The notes under the pieces were generated by a model. It saw only the letters and a list, made by a program, of their open reading frames with translations. It was not told the origin of the DNA and ran no database searches. Positions 17,550 through 27,533 of a stretch of 64,000 nucleotides of DNA are shown one piece after another. The position numbers and the translations under genes were made by a program. The stretch covers positions 43,123-107,122 of the forward strand of contig NZ_PYMJ01000019.1 of NCBI RefSeq assembly GCF_003025615.1, written 5' to 3'. This DNA comes from Photobacterium frigidiphilum. Lineage in GTDB: Bacteria; Pseudomonadota; Gammaproteobacteria; Enterobacterales; Vibrionaceae. Each line of letters begins with the position of its first letter. Positions within the stretch are counted from its first letter, which is position 1.

Positions 17550-19952
17550 TTAATTAATTTCGAGTCTAACCAGCACTTCATCCGTAACATCGAACATTTC
17601 ACCACTGCCAATTAATGACGTAAACTCGACTTCTAATGCGCGTGCACGGTGCATTGTTAAGCGTGCCAACTGCCCTAACTCTTCACCAATTAATGCCGTC
17701 ATTGGATTCAGAACAGGTACCGCAGTGATACGAATTGCAATGAACTCACCTTGTTGGCGGGCTTTTTTGACAAAGTTGATTCGTTGCTCTAAATCATCAA
17801 ACTCATCTAACAATTTACTCTCAATATGCTGGACAGAGTCACCTTGACGTTGCACCCAAAGGTAAAGTTCATGCACGAATGGTTGACGAATTTCAACCGG
17901 ACGCATGGTTTCAGCCAGCATTCGTTGTACCCGATTTTTAAAAATAGGCTGTAACGAAAATCCCTTGCCGTCTGCTAACTGATTAAACAACTTCGCGAGG
18001 GCGGGTAATGGGAAATTACAGCCAATCGCTTTTACGGTGACTTTGTGATTAATCTTTTCAGCAAAATAAGGCACACAATTAAGGCGTGTTAGTAACATTT
18101 GGTGCATGGCTAATAATAGCGGGCCTTTGGGGAAAGTCTCTTTAGATAAAAGCAGTTTTTCTTCATTATGATTGATTAATCGTCGTAAGAATTGCTCGCC
18201 TTTTAGAGCGTCTTCACCACTGCCAGACGTTAATTGAATGTTAAGGCAGTCTGGACTGATTCTAATGATGCGGTAAGGCATTTTATCTAATGATGAATTT
18301 GTATCTAACTTGTGTAACTGGGTAAATTTAACAATGACACTGTCGTCTTTCTTCGCGGCTAGTGGCAGGGCAAGACTGAGGTTTAACCCGCGAGTGGAGA
18401 AGTCGATAGAGGCTCCGAGTACATTACCGAGTTCTGGGTGTTGGATCTCTACTGGGGTTTTAAATTTAAAACGATCTTCACTTCGCTGTGGTTTGGGATC
18501 GAAAAATACGCCTTTTGCTTGGCAAATTGGATCGCGCTGGTGTCTAAACACATGCAAGGCTTTTGACGGTAATTGCGATTTAATGCTTAATCTGTAATCT
18601 TGCTGTGCTTGGTCATTGGTTAGGTTTTGCATGACCCCGATATGCGTTAAATGCTGGAATTGTTCCACCATTTCAGGTGCAACATCTTGCAGACGTTCTA
18701 GATCATTCGATCCGATTGGGTATACCGTTATACGTGTGACTCGCCAGCTTTTACGCGTTGCCCCTATTTGCCAAAAGAGCTGTCGTTGTTCTTGGTTCAT
18801 CTCTGGCAGTGCTGCAGAGTAGAAAAATTTCTTATGATTATGCTCGTGGTAAAAGCTGTAAATCAGAGTACTACATTGCTTCAACCCTGCTTTGCCAAGG
18901 GTTGCCATCCGTGCTTCTGACAGAAGGTGGTTGATAACGGGCTGGTTTCGTTCGTCGTGCCAATCTTCCCAAATATTTTGATTATGCTCGGTTAACAGGC
19001 TGTATTTTAGTTCCGCGCCAGAGAAAAATAATGGCAAGCTGGCGGTATGTTTTAAGAAGCAATGCTCATAGCCTTTGGTTCGGGCTTGAATCACTTTGTC
19101 TTCATGATTATTTCGAGAGCGGCTCGTGTTCAGATTTTGATTCAGCTTGATGGTGTCTTTCATTACTTGGTTATCACTCAGTAGCGTTAAGCGTAACCAT
19201 TTGAAGCTGTCGTTATCTTTATTATCATCAATGCCAAGAATGCGGTATTCAATGTCTTTCGCAAGGCGAGCATCATGACATTTTTCTGCCAACACTGGAA
19301 AACTGGCTTTCACCGTTTGACCAAGATTATATTTAAAGGCCGATGGCACTTTAAATTTAGCCCCTGAATAGGAGAGGTCAGACGTCACCCCATGCACGGC
19401 TTGACCAAAAGGAAGACGCAGATTCACTTGCGTCGATATTTGTAAACGGTTTTCTTCACGTGTTAAATAATGACCAAAACGAATCAGATTTGCATCAAAT
19501 TGAGTATCTTGTTTTGTTTTTTCGATGGTTTGTGGTTTGAGTTTTTCTTGATGATGCAGCACGCGAAAGTTATTACGAGTATTGATTAAAGCTTCATATA
19601 ATCCGACCCGAAATTTGCCACCGTATATTTTTATACGTTTGTGATAAGTATTGATCGCGACATCATCTAACCAATGGGTGAGACCGTGAAGATCATACGG
19701 GCGGCATTCTCCTTTTACTCGACCGCGAAGATCAACGATTTGCTGGCAAGGTGCCATTATACGCTTTATTTCGAGTTTGAGCTGAAGGCGGGTTGGGCCT
19801 GTTTCCTCATACGTTAGCATTAAAAAGACATCGTCGAAGTCTTCACTATCGTAAACGGGGATGAGTTGCTCGATTAGTCCTTTATATTCGTCCAGTAACA
19901 TCTTATTTTCTGATACATTACTTGTGCTTCTATTATCTGCATTTTGCAGCAA
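17550..19952 (-). CDS. Large protein with two PilZ domains (PlzC-like)
   Basis: 800 residues. PilZ domains bind cyclic-di-GMP. Two copies are visible: TREENR (RxxxR) with DLSYSG (DxSxxG) at about residues 160-205, and RSEDR with DFSTRG at about 490-530, so both have the residues needed for ligand binding. No signal peptide or membrane segment. The position between serB and radA matches the V. cholerae PilZ protein PlzC; the homology is inferred from architecture and context. It is divergent from radA. Function beyond c-di-GMP sensing is unknown. Confidence 0.82.
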   Translation of the reverse strand: MLQNADNRSTSNVSENKMLLDEYKGLIEQLIPVYDSEDFDDVFLMLTYEETGPTRLQLKLEIKRIMAPCQQIVDLRGRVKGECRPYDLHGLTHWLDDVAINTYHKRIKIYGGKFRVGLYEALINTRNNFRVLHHQEKLKPQTIEKTKQDTQFDANLIRFGHYLTREENRLQISTQVNLRLPFGQAVHGVTSDLSYSGAKFKVPSAFKYNLGQTVKASFPVLAEKCHDARLAKDIEYRILGIDDNKDNDSFKWLRLTLLSDNQVMKDTIKLNQNLNTSRSRNNHEDKVIQARTKGYEHCFLKHTASLPLFFSGAELKYSLLTEHNQNIWEDWHDERNQPVINHLLSEARMATLGKAGLKQCSTLIYSFYHEHNHKKFFYSAALPEMNQEQRQLFWQIGATRKSWRVTRITVYPIGSNDLERLQDVAPEMVEQFQHLTHIGVMQNLTNDQAQQDYRLSIKSQLPSKALHVFRHQRDPICQAKGVFFDPKPQRSEDRFKFKTPVEIQHPELGNVLGASIDFSTRGLNLSLALPLAAKKDDSVIVKFTQLHKLDTNSSLDKMPYRIIRISPDCLNIQLTSGSGEDALKGEQFLRRLINHNEEKLLLSKETFPKGPLLLAMHQMLLTRLNCVPYFAEKINHKVTVKAIGCNFPLPALAKLFNQLADGKGFSLQPIFKNRVQRMLAETMRPVEIRQPFVHELYLWVQRQGDSVQHIESKLLDEFDDLEQRINFVKKARQQGEFIAIRITAVPVLNPMTALIGEELGQLARLTMHRARALEVEFTSLIGSGEMFDVTDEVLVRLEIN

Positions 19953-20047
19953 ATCTTAAGTGTGTAGTGAGATTAATCGATTAAAAACGTCTTTTAGCCG
20001 TAATTTCGATAAATATTGAGTGTTTGATCAATAAATTAGGATACAAA

Positions 20048-21427
20048 ATGGCAAAAGTGAAGCGCGCTTATGTGTGTAGTGACTGTGGGGCTGACTTTCC
20101 TCGTTGGCAAGGACAATGCAGCGCATGTGCCGCATGGAATACTATTACAGAGTTTACGGTCCCTAAAACAAAAGCAGCGATAGGCTCTGTGGGTGCTGCA
20201 ACCAGCTATGCAGGTGCTTCAACCAAAGTACAGAAATTGTCTGAAGTCGAAAACAAAGATTTACCGCGTTTTAGTTCAGGTATTGGTGAGTTTGATCGCG
20301 TGTTAGGTGGCGGTATTGTACCGGGGTCAGTATTACTCTTGTGTGGTGATCCGGGGGCAGGTAAATCAACCTTACTATTGCAAAGTATTGGGGCGGTAGC
20401 AGCAATAAAATCGGCATTGTATGTGTCTGGTGAAGAATCTATTCATCAGATCTCTCAACGCGCAGAACGATTAAAAACCCAAAACATTGATAAAATTAAT
20501 GTTGTCGCTGAAACGTCTGTTGAGCAAGTATTGCATTTAGTGACTCAACTGAAAGCTGAATTCGTTATTATTGATTCGATTCAAACCATGACGGTCGCAC
20601 ACAATGATTCAGCGGCTGGTAGCCCAAGCCAAGTCAAAGAATCTGCGGCAGCCTTAACGCGTTTTGCCAAGACGGAAGGCGTCACCTTCTTAATGATTGG
20701 CCATATTAATAAAGATTCGAATGTTGCAGGCCCTATGCAGTTAATCCACATTGTGGACGGATTGTTTGCTTTATCTTCGACATCGGATGAAAAGTTTCGC
20801 GTATTACGTACTTCTAAAAACCGTTTTGGTGCCGATTCAGAATCGTGTTTCTTTGCAATGACCGAACAAGGCATGAAGCAGGTTAAAAATCCTTCGGCTA
20901 TTTTTTTGAGTCGTTCTGATAAGAACCATGCAGGTTCAGCCTGTACGACGTTGTGGGAAGGCTCACGGCCATTGTTGGTAGAAATCCAAGCATTGTGTAA
21001 TAACTCGGTGACAGAGAACCCTCGTCGCTTATCGGTTGGTTATGACTCTAACCGTTTAGCCATGTCGATTGCCGTATTAGCCCGACACGGTGGTGTAATG
21101 TTGTCAGACATGGATATCTTCGTGAACTGTGTTGGCGGTATTAAGATTGAAGAAACGTCTGCTGACTTGGCAGTATTGTTGTCTATCTTCTCGAGTTTCA
21201 AGAATCAGCCTCTTCCACAGGATGTGCTGGTGTTTGGTGAAATCGGTTTGAATGCTGATATTCGCCCGGCAGCTAATGGCATGGAACGCATTCGGGAAGC
21301 GGCTAAGCAGGGCTTTACACGCGCGATTGTACCTAAGGCGAATGCGAGCCGGAAAATTAACGGTATTGAAATTATTGCGGTAGAAGATTTGCAAGAAGCG
21401 TTAGAAGCATTTGATCGCGTGTCTTAG
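20048..21427 (+). CDS. radA: DNA repair protein RadA (Sms), RecA-like branch-migration factor
   Basis: 459 residues from the ATG at 20048 (AGGA six bases upstream); an upstream in-frame ATG at 20024 is rejected because the family starts MAK. A C4 zinc finger (C10, C13, C24, C27), Walker A GDPGAGKST, the RadA-specific KNRFG motif and a Lon-protease-like C-terminal domain are all present. RadA helps process recombination intermediates. Followed by a strong terminator. Confidence 0.97.
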   Translation: MAKVKRAYVCSDCGADFPRWQGQCSACAAWNTITEFTVPKTKAAIGSVGAATSYAGASTKVQKLSEVENKDLPRFSSGIGEFDRVLGGGIVPGSVLLLCGDPGAGKSTLLLQSIGAVAAIKSALYVSGEESIHQISQRAERLKTQNIDKINVVAETSVEQVLHLVTQLKAEFVIIDSIQTMTVAHNDSAAGSPSQVKESAAALTRFAKTEGVTFLMIGHINKDSNVAGPMQLIHIVDGLFALSSTSDEKFRVLRTSKNRFGADSESCFFAMTEQGMKQVKNPSAIFLSRSDKNHAGSACTTLWEGSRPLLVEIQALCNNSVTENPRRLSVGYDSNRLAMSIAVLARHGGVMLSDMDIFVNCVGGIKIEETSADLAVLLSIFSSFKNQPLPQDVLVFGEIGLNADIRPAANGMERIREAAKQGFTRAIVPKANASRKINGIEIIAVEDLQEALEAFDRVS

Positions 21428-21502
21428 GTTATCTGATGCCGCTGCGAGTAATATGGCTTGATAAAGGTTCGTCGATAATGACTTATTGATAATCGATGAG
21501 CA

Positions 21503-21533
21503 AAAAAACGAGAGCAAATGCTCTCGTTTTTTT
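21503..21533. terminator. Terminator after radA (probably bidirectional)
   Basis: AAAAAACGAGAGC-aaat-GCTCTCGTTTTTT; symmetrical. Confidence 0.92.
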
Positions 21534-21585
21534 ATCTGTTTTTTTAGGTGGAAGGGCGATTATGATTAACCTGTTTGGCATTACC

Positions 21586-22578
21586 CTAGAGCTTTCGCTC
21601 ATCACTTGAAACTGCTTGAGTGCTCGCAGTATCTATCGGGTCTGCGGGCTGGGGTACGTATGTTAGTTGCACTTGCATTGAAACAACGTTGTTAACCATC
21701 TCTAACAGTGCTGCCCATTGTACTGTTTTTTCTTTTTCAAACAGATTATCAAAATTATCTGGCGTCCAATCGACAAACGGACGGGGGTTAATGGCTCGCC
21801 CTAAGAAACGGATTTCGTAATGTAAATGTGGACCTGTCGACATGCCGGTATTACCCGTCCAGCCAATTAAATCCCCTTTACGGACAAACTGTCCTCGCTT
21901 TACATTGAACTTACTCATATGAGAATAAGAACTCGTAAAACCAAGGGAGTGACTCAATTTTAAATGATTGCCGTAGCCTTTGTTACTTGGGCGAACAAGT
22001 TCTATTACGGCATCGGCTGGTGCATAAATTGCCGCTCCCGTATTTGCGGCAAAATCTAAGCCGCGGTGACTTTTACGTTTCCCGGTTATTGGGTGAATAC
22101 GGGTGCCAAAACCGGATGATAGGCGAACATCATCAGTAGGGTTACCGTTAGGTATCAAGCGAAACAGTGTGCCTCTAACGGCAGAGCTAATTGCCGCACT
22201 ATCAATACGCTGATCGAGTGTAATGTCTTCAGGACTATCGCCTTGTAAGCCTAAAATCGTCTCTACATCATCCACGCGCTGGGTAAGGCGCAATAATTCT
22301 GCATTCTTATCTGCAAGCTGTTTGGTGAGGTCGTCATTTGTGGTGTTTTCAGCTGTCAGCGATTCAGACAGTTGTTCTGCTTGCACGTTTAATTGATTAA
22401 GTTGGTGATCAGATAACTGTGTCTGCTGATAGAGAAAATAAATACTGTAGCCGCCACCTATCAAAAGAGAGAGAAGTACGGTTGATAGCAATACGACATA
22501 ACGTTTTTTAAAACGGTTAATACGGTAATGTGAGGTTCCTCGGTGATCGGAAACCGAGATACAAATATTGTCAGACAT
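21586..22578 (-). CDS. Membrane-anchored M23 (LytM) peptidoglycan endopeptidase, paralogue A
   Basis: 330 residues. One N-terminal membrane helix (about 28-50), a coiled coil (about 55-115), then a LytM domain with the zinc motifs HRGLD (HxxxD) and HLHYE (HxH), so it should be catalytically active on peptide cross-links in the periplasm. Its start follows a small PilZ gene by 16 nt on the same strand. The protein is clearly paralogous to the one at 38685-39635: both share the start pattern (ISVSDHRGTSHY vs ISISNIHGSRHF), the coiled coil, RLIPNG/QLIPNG and FLGRA.NP. Confidence 0.9.
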   Translation of the reverse strand: MSDNICISVSDHRGTSHYRINRFKKRYVVLLSTVLLSLLIGGGYSIYFLYQQTQLSDHQLNQLNVQAEQLSESLTAENTTNDDLTKQLADKNAELLRLTQRVDDVETILGLQGDSPEDITLDQRIDSAAISSAVRGTLFRLIPNGNPTDDVRLSSGFGTRIHPITGKRKSHRGLDFAANTGAAIYAPADAVIELVRPSNKGYGNHLKLSHSLGFTSSYSHMSKFNVKRGQFVRKGDLIGWTGNTGMSTGPHLHYEIRFLGRAINPRPFVDWTPDNFDNLFEKEKTVQWAALLEMVNNVVSMQVQLTYVPQPADPIDTASTQAVSSDERKL

Positions 22579-22594
22579 GATGAATAATTCGTTT

Positions 22595-22975
22595 CTACTG
22601 CTCGTTAATAGATCTTTCTAAGTCGGCAAGTTGTTCTAACTCGCGATGTAATAGTTCATCCGTTCCGATGTTCAATTCGACTAGGCGCTTTAAGTGGCTT
22701 GCGCTATCAATATCCATATGATGAATGCGCATGCGTAAATAATCATTACAGTGTCGAACTAATTGGGTGTCCATGACCAATTCGATATCGCATTCATGTA
22801 AGCAGAAGCGAACGGTGTAGTGCGTATCGTGATTAGGTTGCCAATCTGTTGGGCGGGTTAATAGTATCCCTTGCAACGAGAGATCACAGACAGCAGCAGT
22901 CCATTCATCATTTGCTTGAGAAAGCGTTGCTGATGACTGATAAATAATGCGCATGAAATGACGACGTTCAACCAT
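22595..22975 (-). CDS. Small single-domain PilZ protein
   Basis: 126 residues. The N-terminal ERRHFMR provides RxxxR and DLSLQG provides DxSxxG, so c-di-GMP binding is likely. The C-terminal third (HLKRLVELNIGTDELLHREL) is helical and acidic. It is the first gene of a two-gene unit with the M23 peptidase, which suggests, but does not show, c-di-GMP influence on wall cleavage. Confidence 0.83.
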   Translation of the reverse strand: MVERRHFMRIIYQSSATLSQANDEWTAAVCDLSLQGILLTRPTDWQPNHDTHYTVRFCLHECDIELVMDTQLVRHCNDYLRMRIHHMDIDSASHLKRLVELNIGTDELLHRELEQLADLERSINEQ

Positions 22976-23203
22976 AATCTTCTTATTTTTTGGATTATCG
23001 TCACATAAGTCTAAAGAGAAAAGAGATTTATCTCTAGGAATATGATCACAAATTTATTAAAACCAGTTGCTTATTAAGACAAACGTAAAGAAATTGGCAT
23101 TATATCTACGATTGAGTGATGAGACGGAGTGTTTTATATCGGATGGTTATGAATGAAAAGCGATATCAAAGGTCTATATTTCGTCGTTAGAAGATTTTCA
23201 CAT

Positions 23204-23233
23204 AAAAAAAGAGCCGAAATGTCGGCTCTTTTT
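23204..23233. terminator. Terminator downstream of ettA
   Basis: AAAAAAAGAGCCGA-aatg-TCGGCTCTTTTT. On the minus strand the A-run becomes the U-tract for ettA. Confidence 0.9.
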
Positions 23234-23255
23234 AGTGTTATTAACGGTGACTACA

Positions 23256-24923
23256 TTACTTAGTCATACGCTTGTATTTAATGCGATGTGGTTCTGCAGC
23301 TTTTGCACCCAGTGTCTTCTTCAGCCAATCGGTGTATTCGGTGTAGTTACCTTCATGGAAGTTAACTTTGCCTTCATCACGGTAGTCTAGAATATGGGTC
23401 GCGATACGGTCGAGGAACCAACGGTCGTGCGAGATAACCATGGCACAACCTGGGAACTCAAGTAATGCTTCTTCTAGTGCTCGAAGTGTTTCAACATCCA
23501 AGTCATTGGTCGGTTCATCGAGTAGTAATACGTTACCACCCGCTTTTAGCAGTTTCGCTAAGTGAACACGGTTGCGCTCACCACCAGAAAGATCGCCAAT
23601 GCGTTTTTGCTGATCACTGCCACGGAAGTTAAAGCGTGACACATAAGCGCGTGCTGGTACTTCGTAGTTGTTGATACGAATAATTTCAGCACCTTCAGAA
23701 ATTTCCTGATAAACGGTGTTGCTATCGTTCATGCTATCGCGGAACTGATCAACAGATGCAAGGCTAACCGTTGTACCGAGTTCTACTGTACCTGAATCAG
23801 GTTGTTCAGCACCACTTAGCATTTTAAACAATGTTGATTTACCAGCACCATTGGCACCGATAATGCCGACGATGGCACCTTTTGGCATACTGAACGATAG
23901 ATCATCAATCAATACACGATCACCGTATGATTTCGTTAGGTTGGTTACATCAATAACCTTGTCACCTAAACGCTCACCCGGTGGGATAAACAGTTCATTG
24001 GTTTCGTTACGCTTCTGGTGGTCGCTAGTATTAAGCTCTTCAAAGCGCGCCATACGTGCTTTTGACTTTGCTTGACGACCTTTAGGGTTTTGACGAACCC
24101 ACTCAAGCTCTTTAGCAATCGTTTTTTGACGTGCATTTTCTTGAGATGATTCTTGTTGTAGACGTGCATCTTTCTGCTCAAGCCAAGATGTGTAGTTACC
24201 TTCCCATGGAATACCTTCACCACGGTCAAGCTCAAGAATCCAACCTGCTGCATTATCAAGGAAGTAACGGTCGTGGGTAATTGCCACAACAGTACCTGTG
24301 TACTCACATAGGAAGTGCTCAAGCCATGCAACCGATTCAGCATCTAAGTGGTTTGTTGGTTCATCAAGTAACAGCATGTCGGGCTTATCAAGCAATAAGC
24401 GACAAATTGCCACACGACGGCGTTCACCACCAGACAGTAATTTAATCGGAGCGTCCCATTCAGGAAGGCGCAATGCATCAGCCGCACGCTCTAGAGTATT
24501 CTCTAGATTATGACCATCTTTGGTTTCGATAAGGGCTTCAAGTTCACCTTGCTCTTTAGCAAGCACATCGAAATCTGCATCAGGTTCAGCATACGCTGCA
24601 TAAACCGCATCAAGACGTGTTAAGGCATTTTTTACGTCAGAGACGGCTTCTTCAACAATTTCACGTACTGTTTTTTCTTCATCAAGAACAGGTTCTTGCG
24701 GCAGGTAGCCGATCTTCAGCCCTGCTTGTGGGCGTGCTTCACCCTCAATGTCATTATCAATACCAGCCATAATACGGAGCAGGCTTGATTTACCTGAACC
24801 ATTCAAGCCTAAAACACCAATTTTGGCGCCGTGGAAAAAGCTTAATGAAATATCTTTAAGGATTTGACGCTTTGGTGGAACAATTTTGCCCACGCGCTGC
24901 ATGGTATAAACGTATTCAGCCAT
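23256..24923 (-). CDS. ettA: Energy-dependent translational throttle protein EttA (ABC-F)
   Basis: 555 residues, identical in length to E. coli EttA and strongly colinear. ABC-F ATPase that binds the ribosomal E site and gates the first elongation steps according to ATP/ADP. Two ABC domains: Walker A GLNGSGKSS and GANGAGKST, signatures LSGGE twice, and EPTNHLDAES and EPTNDLD Walker B. The arm and linker (RQNPKGRQAKSKARMARFEEL) and the terminal RIKYKRMTK are retained. No transmembrane segments. Divergent from sltY. Confidence 0.97.
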   Translation of the reverse strand: MAEYVYTMQRVGKIVPPKRQILKDISLSFFHGAKIGVLGLNGSGKSSLLRIMAGIDNDIEGEARPQAGLKIGYLPQEPVLDEEKTVREIVEEAVSDVKNALTRLDAVYAAYAEPDADFDVLAKEQGELEALIETKDGHNLENTLERAADALRLPEWDAPIKLLSGGERRRVAICRLLLDKPDMLLLDEPTNHLDAESVAWLEHFLCEYTGTVVAITHDRYFLDNAAGWILELDRGEGIPWEGNYTSWLEQKDARLQQESSQENARQKTIAKELEWVRQNPKGRQAKSKARMARFEELNTSDHQKRNETNELFIPPGERLGDKVIDVTNLTKSYGDRVLIDDLSFSMPKGAIVGIIGANGAGKSTLFKMLSGAEQPDSGTVELGTTVSLASVDQFRDSMNDSNTVYQEISEGAEIIRINNYEVPARAYVSRFNFRGSDQQKRIGDLSGGERNRVHLAKLLKAGGNVLLLDEPTNDLDVETLRALEEALLEFPGCAMVISHDRWFLDRIATHILDYRDEGKVNFHEGNYTEYTDWLKKTLGAKAAEPHRIKYKRMTK

Positions 24924-25055
24924 AATCAGTTTATGATCTCTAATCTAAAATGAAGAAGGTATTTTACCCAATCTAGACATAAGATTAACAGCATTGTTCA
25001 TAATTAGCGTTTACTATGAATAAATATCATCCTAAAACCGAAATGGAGTTTTCTT

Positions 25056-26990
25056 GTGCTTAGTTTTTCAGTCCATAAGGTAGTAACCGTAACCGTGGTG
25101 ATATTCGGTTTAAGTTGTGTGCCAGCAAGTCACGCCTCTAAGCTTGAGCAGCAACGTGAGTGGTATGTACAAGCAGGTAAAGCGTTAGATAAGAGAGATG
25201 AAGATGGTTATCGTCAATTACGTGAAAAATTAGATGAATACCCTTTAACGCCATACTTAGATTATCATGATTTTTCTAAAGATCTCAGTAAGAAAACACC
25301 CAAGGAAGTGACTGGGTTTGTTGCTGATTATAAGGATCTCCCTTTTAATACGACAGTTAAGGGGAATTACTTAAGTTATCTAGCAAAAACACAACGCTGG
25401 AATGACTTTTTAACGGTTCAGCCAAATGAGCCGAACGGACAAACACTAAAGTGTTACTACTATTATGCGCAAAGCCAGAAGGGCAATAAGGACCTTGCTT
25501 GGCAGGGAGCCAATGCACTTTGGCTAACTGGCACTTCTATCAACGACGAGTGTGACCCTTTATTGTCTGATTGGACGAAAGCGGGTAAACGGACTAATCA
25601 GCGGATTCTCGATCGTATGTTATTAGCGTACGAGCAAGGCAACAGTGGCTTACTGAAATACCTCGATAAACAATTATCAGGTACGAGCCAAGCGATAGGT
25701 GACGATGTATTAGGCTTATTAGATAAACCACAGAACGTCGCTGATTTTGCCAAACGCAGTAAAGTCACCGAGTTTAATCAACAATTAGCGGAAACCGCTT
25801 ATAAGCGTTTAGCCCGTAAAGATGTAAAAGAAGCGGTTAAACAATTTCAGCGTACTGTTGATGGGCAACACCTTACTCCATCACGTACCCAGCACATTGC
25901 GGATTACACAACGCTAAGGTTGATGTCGACAGATAAGCCCGATCTTATTCAGTGGCGTGACAACAAGCTAAAAACCAGCTCGAGCGTTAATGCGCTAGAA
26001 CGTCGTATTCGATTAGCGTTACGCGAAGCTGATTATACGGAAGCTGAAAAGTGGGTGAATCGTTTACCACAAGAAGCAAAAGACACCACGCGTTGGACAT
26101 TCTGGCAAGCCTACTTCCTTGCGCGTAACGGTAAACAATCAGAATCGAATAAGCTGTACAGCTCGATTTTAGGGCAACGTGATTTCTACAGCGCCGCGGC
26201 GGCCACCGTGTTAAACAAGCCGATCGTCTATCCAACCCAAACGGTGCCAGAGAGTATTGCGAAGCAAAGTAAGCAGTACACGACAACCTTGGTGCGTATT
26301 CAAGAGCTGATTGCGCTGGATAAGTCGCTTGATGCGAATCGTGAATGGTATTACTTATTAAGTGGAAAGACGGTTGAGCAAAAGCGTATGTTGGCCGCTT
26401 ATGCGGGCAAACATAAATGGCACCATTTAGCGGTACAGGCAACCATTTCTGGCCAGTTGTGGGATCACGTTACATTGCGTTTTCCGATGGCTCATAAGTG
26501 GTGGTTTGATTTCTTCAGTAAGCAACGTGACCTGCCAACTCCGACGATGATGGCATTAGCCCGTCAGGAAAGTGCGTGGAACACACAAGCACAATCACCC
26601 GTTGGGGCACGAGGTTTGATGCAATTGATGCCAGCCACTGCCAAAGAAACGGCTAAAAAATTGGGGCGTAATTATACTGGGAAAAACAGTTTGTTTGATC
26701 CAGGTGTGAATATTCGCCTTGGTAGTGGTTACTTGAAAATGATGCTAGAACGCTACGATGATAACCGTGTCTATTCGTTTGCAGCGTATAACGCAGGTCC
26801 TGGTCGAGTGAATCGCTGGAAGGGCCAAAACAGCGGTTCTCGTGATGTTTATACCTTCATTGAAGCGATTCCATTTAATGAAACCCGTGGCTATGTACAG
26901 AACGTTTTAATGTTTGAAATTTACTACAGCGACTTGATGGGTAAAAAATCGGTATTACTTAAAAAGAATGAATTAACAACCCGTTACTAA
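25056..26990 (+). CDS. slt: Soluble lytic murein transglycosylase (Slt70)
   Basis: 644 residues from a GTG at 25056, chosen because GGAG lies seven bases upstream and a signal peptide follows (cleavage probably after ASHA, about residue 28). A long helical superhelix precedes the C-terminal SLT domain; the catalytic Glu lies in ARQESAWN (about residue 506), followed by GLMQLMPATA and YNAGPGR. It cleaves glycan strands in the periplasm. Followed by trpR, as in E. coli. Confidence 0.96.
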   Translation: MLSFSVHKVVTVTVVIFGLSCVPASHASKLEQQREWYVQAGKALDKRDEDGYRQLREKLDEYPLTPYLDYHDFSKDLSKKTPKEVTGFVADYKDLPFNTTVKGNYLSYLAKTQRWNDFLTVQPNEPNGQTLKCYYYYAQSQKGNKDLAWQGANALWLTGTSINDECDPLLSDWTKAGKRTNQRILDRMLLAYEQGNSGLLKYLDKQLSGTSQAIGDDVLGLLDKPQNVADFAKRSKVTEFNQQLAETAYKRLARKDVKEAVKQFQRTVDGQHLTPSRTQHIADYTTLRLMSTDKPDLIQWRDNKLKTSSSVNALERRIRLALREADYTEAEKWVNRLPQEAKDTTRWTFWQAYFLARNGKQSESNKLYSSILGQRDFYSAAAATVLNKPIVYPTQTVPESIAKQSKQYTTTLVRIQELIALDKSLDANREWYYLLSGKTVEQKRMLAAYAGKHKWHHLAVQATISGQLWDHVTLRFPMAHKWWFDFFSKQRDLPTPTMMALARQESAWNTQAQSPVGARGLMQLMPATAKETAKKLGRNYTGKNSLFDPGVNIRLGSGYLKMMLERYDDNRVYSFAAYNAGPGRVNRWKGQNSGSRDVYTFIEAIPFNETRGYVQNVLMFEIYYSDLMGKKSVLLKKNELTTRY

Positions 26991-27006
26991 AGGGTGTTTG
27001 ACGGTG

Positions 27007-27034
27007 ATTCTGCAAGGCTGAAATCTTGCAGAAT
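27007..27034 (+). other. Hairpin between slt and trpR
   Basis: ATTCTGCAAG / CTTGCAGAAT, a perfect 10-bp stem with an 8-nt loop and only a short TTTAT after it. It could be a weak slt terminator or part of the trpR leader. Confidence 0.55.
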
Positions 27035-27110
27035 TTATCAAATTAGTGTGCAACAGGATCAGAACAGGTTAACATTCCTTGAAGATTCAAAACGCCTTAA
27101 TGAGGTTTAC

Positions 27111-27422
27111 ATGTCAACAACTCCGGAAACGGCTGATTTTACCGAGTGGCAACAGGTCGTAGATTTACTTCGTCAGGCAGCATTAGAGCAGAAAGATGAC
27201 GTGATGCTGAAGCTATTACTTACCCCTGATGAAAGAGAAGCGTTATTGGCTCGCGTGAATATTCTTCATGAGCTAATGAATGGGCAGCGTAGCCAACGAA
27301 AAATTAGTGAATTGTTAGGGGTTGGGGTAGCAACGATTACCCGAGGATCTAATGAATTAAAGCATCAGAGTGACGATACAAAAGAATGGCTGGCTTCTTT
27401 ATTAAAGAAGCAACAGCAATAA
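27111..27422 (+). CDS. trpR: Trp operon repressor
   Basis: 103 residues from the ATG at 27111 (GAGG five bases upstream); the open frame extends back to 26994 but that region includes the slt-trpR hairpin. All-helical TrpR fold with the helix-turn-helix QRKISELLGVGVATITRGSNELK and LLTPDEREALLARVNIL. It binds L-tryptophan and represses trp operators. I could not identify an autoregulatory trp operator upstream. Confidence 0.95.
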   Translation: MSTTPETADFTEWQQVVDLLRQAALEQKDDVMLKLLLTPDEREALLARVNILHELMNGQRSQRKISELLGVGVATITRGSNELKHQSDDTKEWLASLLKKQQQ

Positions 27423-27455
27423 GTTCTCCAATAAGCCAGTCGCTCTGAATACATT

Positions 27456-27509
27456 AAATCCCGTCACGATACTCTTTTTTCAATAATGAGGATCGTAACG
27501 GGATTTTTT
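27456..27509. terminator. Long-stem terminator between trpR and yjjX
   Basis: AAATCCCGTcACGAT and ATCGTaACGGGATTT form a 15-bp stem with one mismatch and a 21-nt loop, followed by T6. A-rich sequence on the other side allows use in both directions. Confidence 0.85.
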
Positions 27510-27533
27510 AATGCCTGACGTTTTACACCGGCG

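Noticed and set aside
24961..24990. CCAATCTAGACATAAG upstream of ettA as another dispersed repeat copy
   Set aside because: Only about 11 bases match and the rest diverges; too short to support.
25987..26442. 151-codon minus-strand frame inside slt
   Set aside because: Antisense shadow of the transglycosylase gene.
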